Shown here one piece after another: positions 13,936-15,130 of a stretch of DNA of 15,130 bases (its first letter is position 1; each line of letters starts with the position of its first letter). The stretch is from assembly GCA_947258735.1 (NCBI GenBank), contig CAMYJJ010000046.1, forward strand, positions 1 through 15,130, written 5' to 3'. A program made the position numbers and the translations under genes. The DNA comes from Thermodesulfovibrionia bacterium (GTDB lineage Bacteria > Nitrospirota > Thermodesulfovibrionia > UBA6902). Under the pieces are notes generated by a model. That model was not told the origin of the DNA. It ran no database searches and saw only the letters and a program-made list of their open reading frames with translations.

Positions 13936-13943
13936 CAAGTGGA

Positions 13944-15130
13944 TTATTTGTTATCAATTCTGCTTCTGAGGGTGTTTCTTGATATGCCGAGCATCTTTGC
14001 TGCAAGTACCTGATTATTATTGGTCATGGCAAGGGCCCTTCTGATTAATATTCGCTCGAACCGGTCCACTGCCTTTTTGTGTATGTTTTCCCCGCCCTGC
14101 TCGAGAAACTCCTCTGCCGCACTATGCAATAACTGTTCAATATCATGTACGCCGTCAAGCCCCCTGCCATCAGGCGGCCAGTCACAATCATCCAGAGAGA
14201 GAATGTCCTTCTGACAGATCACCATGCCCCGCTGCACTATTCCCTGGAGTTCCCTGACATTGCCGGGCCAGTTGTACTGCATAAATTCACCAATCAGCTT
14301 AGGGGAAGCGCCCTTTATATGCTTGCCAAGCTCCCTGTTGAACTTATCGATAAAATACTTTACGAGTTTTTCAATATCATCTCTTCTTTCACGTAACGGG
14401 GGGATCTTTACAGATACTACATTCAGACGCCAGTACAGGTCCTCCCTGAATTTCCCTTCATCCCGAAGCTGTTCAAGTTTTTGATTTGTCGCAGCGATGA
14501 TTCTTACATCTGTTTGTATCTGTTCTTTACCGCCAAGCCTCTGAAAGTTTCCATCCTGAAGGACCCTCAGCCATTTGGCCTGAATGGGAAGAGGCATGTC
14601 CCCGATCTCATCAAGGAACATCGTTCCGGTATTACACTGTTCAAACTTACCGATCTTTCTGGTATCAGCGCCGGTAAAAGCCCCTTTTTCATGACCGAAG
14701 AGCTCACTCTCAAGAAGGTTCTCCGGGATTGCCGCACAATTGACAGGGAGAAACGGTTTATTAACGCGTGAACTGTGGTGATATATGGCCCGGGCTATCA
14801 GTTCTTTTCCGGTGCCGGTTTCTCCCTGCAGAAGTACTGTCACATCACTTTCAGATATCTGTCCTATGGTCTTAAATATCCCCAGCATGGCAGGGCTCCT
14901 GCCGACGATCCTGTCACCTGTGTCTTCATCTTTTTCGTCAAAAGAAACCGGTGTTGATATATGTCTGTCCATAATCGCTTTTTCGATCAGCTGTATCACC
15001 TGGGCATTATCCAAAGGCTTGGTTAAATAATCATAGGCCCCCAGCTTCATTGCTGTTATGGCCCGGTCTGAGGTGCTGTGAGCAGTCATCATTATTACGG
15101 TGATGTCCGGATACAGGGACTTGAGTCTCT
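13944..15130 (-). CDS. NtrC-family sigma-54-dependent response regulator, 3' part
   Basis: About 394 residues are visible; the 5' end runs off the right edge. The frame is open to position 15130 and upstream codons give SLYPDITVIMMTAHS, the receiver core. Counting from the visible Met at 15092, the receiver Lys is K25 in YLTKPLD. The AAA+ domain follows: Walker A GETGTGKE at 90-97, the sigma-54-contacting loop GAFTGA at 137-142 and Walker B GTMFLDEIGD at 156-165. A C-terminal Fis-type helix-turn-helix reads NNQVLAAKMLGISRNTLRSRI. It is a phosphorylation-dependent enhancer-binding ATPase that remodels RpoN holoenzyme. A cognate histidine kinase is expected upstream, outside the window. All key motifs are intact. 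Its likely target is the adjacent binding-protein gene, which has a sigma-54 promoter. Confidence 0.96.
   Translation of the reverse strand, partial: RLKSLYPDITVIMMTAHSTSDRAITAMKLGAYDYLTKPLDNAQVIQLIEKAIMDRHISTPVSFDEKDEDTGDRIVGRSPAMLGIFKTIGQISESDVTVLLQGETGTGKELIARAIYHHSSRVNKPFLPVNCAAIPENLLESELFGHEKGAFTGADTRKIGKFEQCNTGTMFLDEIGDMPLPIQAKWLRVLQDGNFQRLGGKEQIQTDVRIIAATNQKLEQLRDEGKFREDLYWRLNVVSVKIPPLRERRDDIEKLVKYFIDKFNRELGKHIKGASPKLIGEFMQYNWPGNVRELQGIVQRGMVICQKDILSLDDCDWPPDGRGLDGVHDIEQLLHSAAEEFLEQGGENIHKKAVDRFERILIRRALAMTNNNQVLAAKMLGISRNTLRSRIDNK

Overview
The window looks like a chromosomal segment of a Gram-negative, probably anaerobic bacterium. It holds a SEC-C type secA, a heptose-1-phosphate adenylyltransferase for lipopolysaccharide, a lipoprotein, a sigma-54 activator, a cobalamin adenosyltransferase, and large PAS/GAF and GGDEF signalling proteins. 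Protein style and the many dispersed hairpin repeats suggest Nitrospirota (Thermodesulfovibrionia-like) or Desulfobacterota. That placement is an inference; no rRNA or other strong marker is present.

Layout. Positions 1-1124 (+) carry the 3' end of a universal stress protein gene and a fumarylacetoacetate-hydrolase-family enzyme, with a 20-bp perfect palindrome between them. Positions 1125-2206 are accessory-looking: a possible degraded group II intron piece, two MITE-like elements of about 150 bp that share one hairpin core, and two small in-frame ORFs separated by a single TAA. Positions 2207-9564 (-) form a signalling and secretion block, read secA, then a receiver-like/GAF/GGDEF protein whose start overlaps the secA stop, then a PAS, Cys-cluster and five-GAF protein with no output domain. 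Positions 9565-12074 hold tRNA-Gly(CCC) with a good promoter, cobO (+), a CDP-alcohol phosphatidyltransferase (-) and rfaE2 (+), separated by several inverted-repeat elements. Positions 12107-15130 (-) hold a small lipoprotein, an amino-acid-type periplasmic binding protein with its own intrinsic terminator, and the 3' part of an NtrC-family response regulator that runs off the window.

How the genes fit together. The most coherent functional story is at the right end. A textbook -24/-12 (sigma-54) promoter lies directly upstream of the binding-protein gene, and the sigma-54 activator is the next gene upstream, so the regulator probably controls the transporter component. The left-centre block couples a diguanylate cyclase translationally to secA, followed by a multi-GAF sensor.

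I found no CRISPR array, prophage or complete IS. The most unusual items are the five-GAF array with an exact 167-residue period and A-A-B-A-B pattern, the paired MITE-like elements with a compensatory hairpin change, and four intergenic elements built from short words facing each other.
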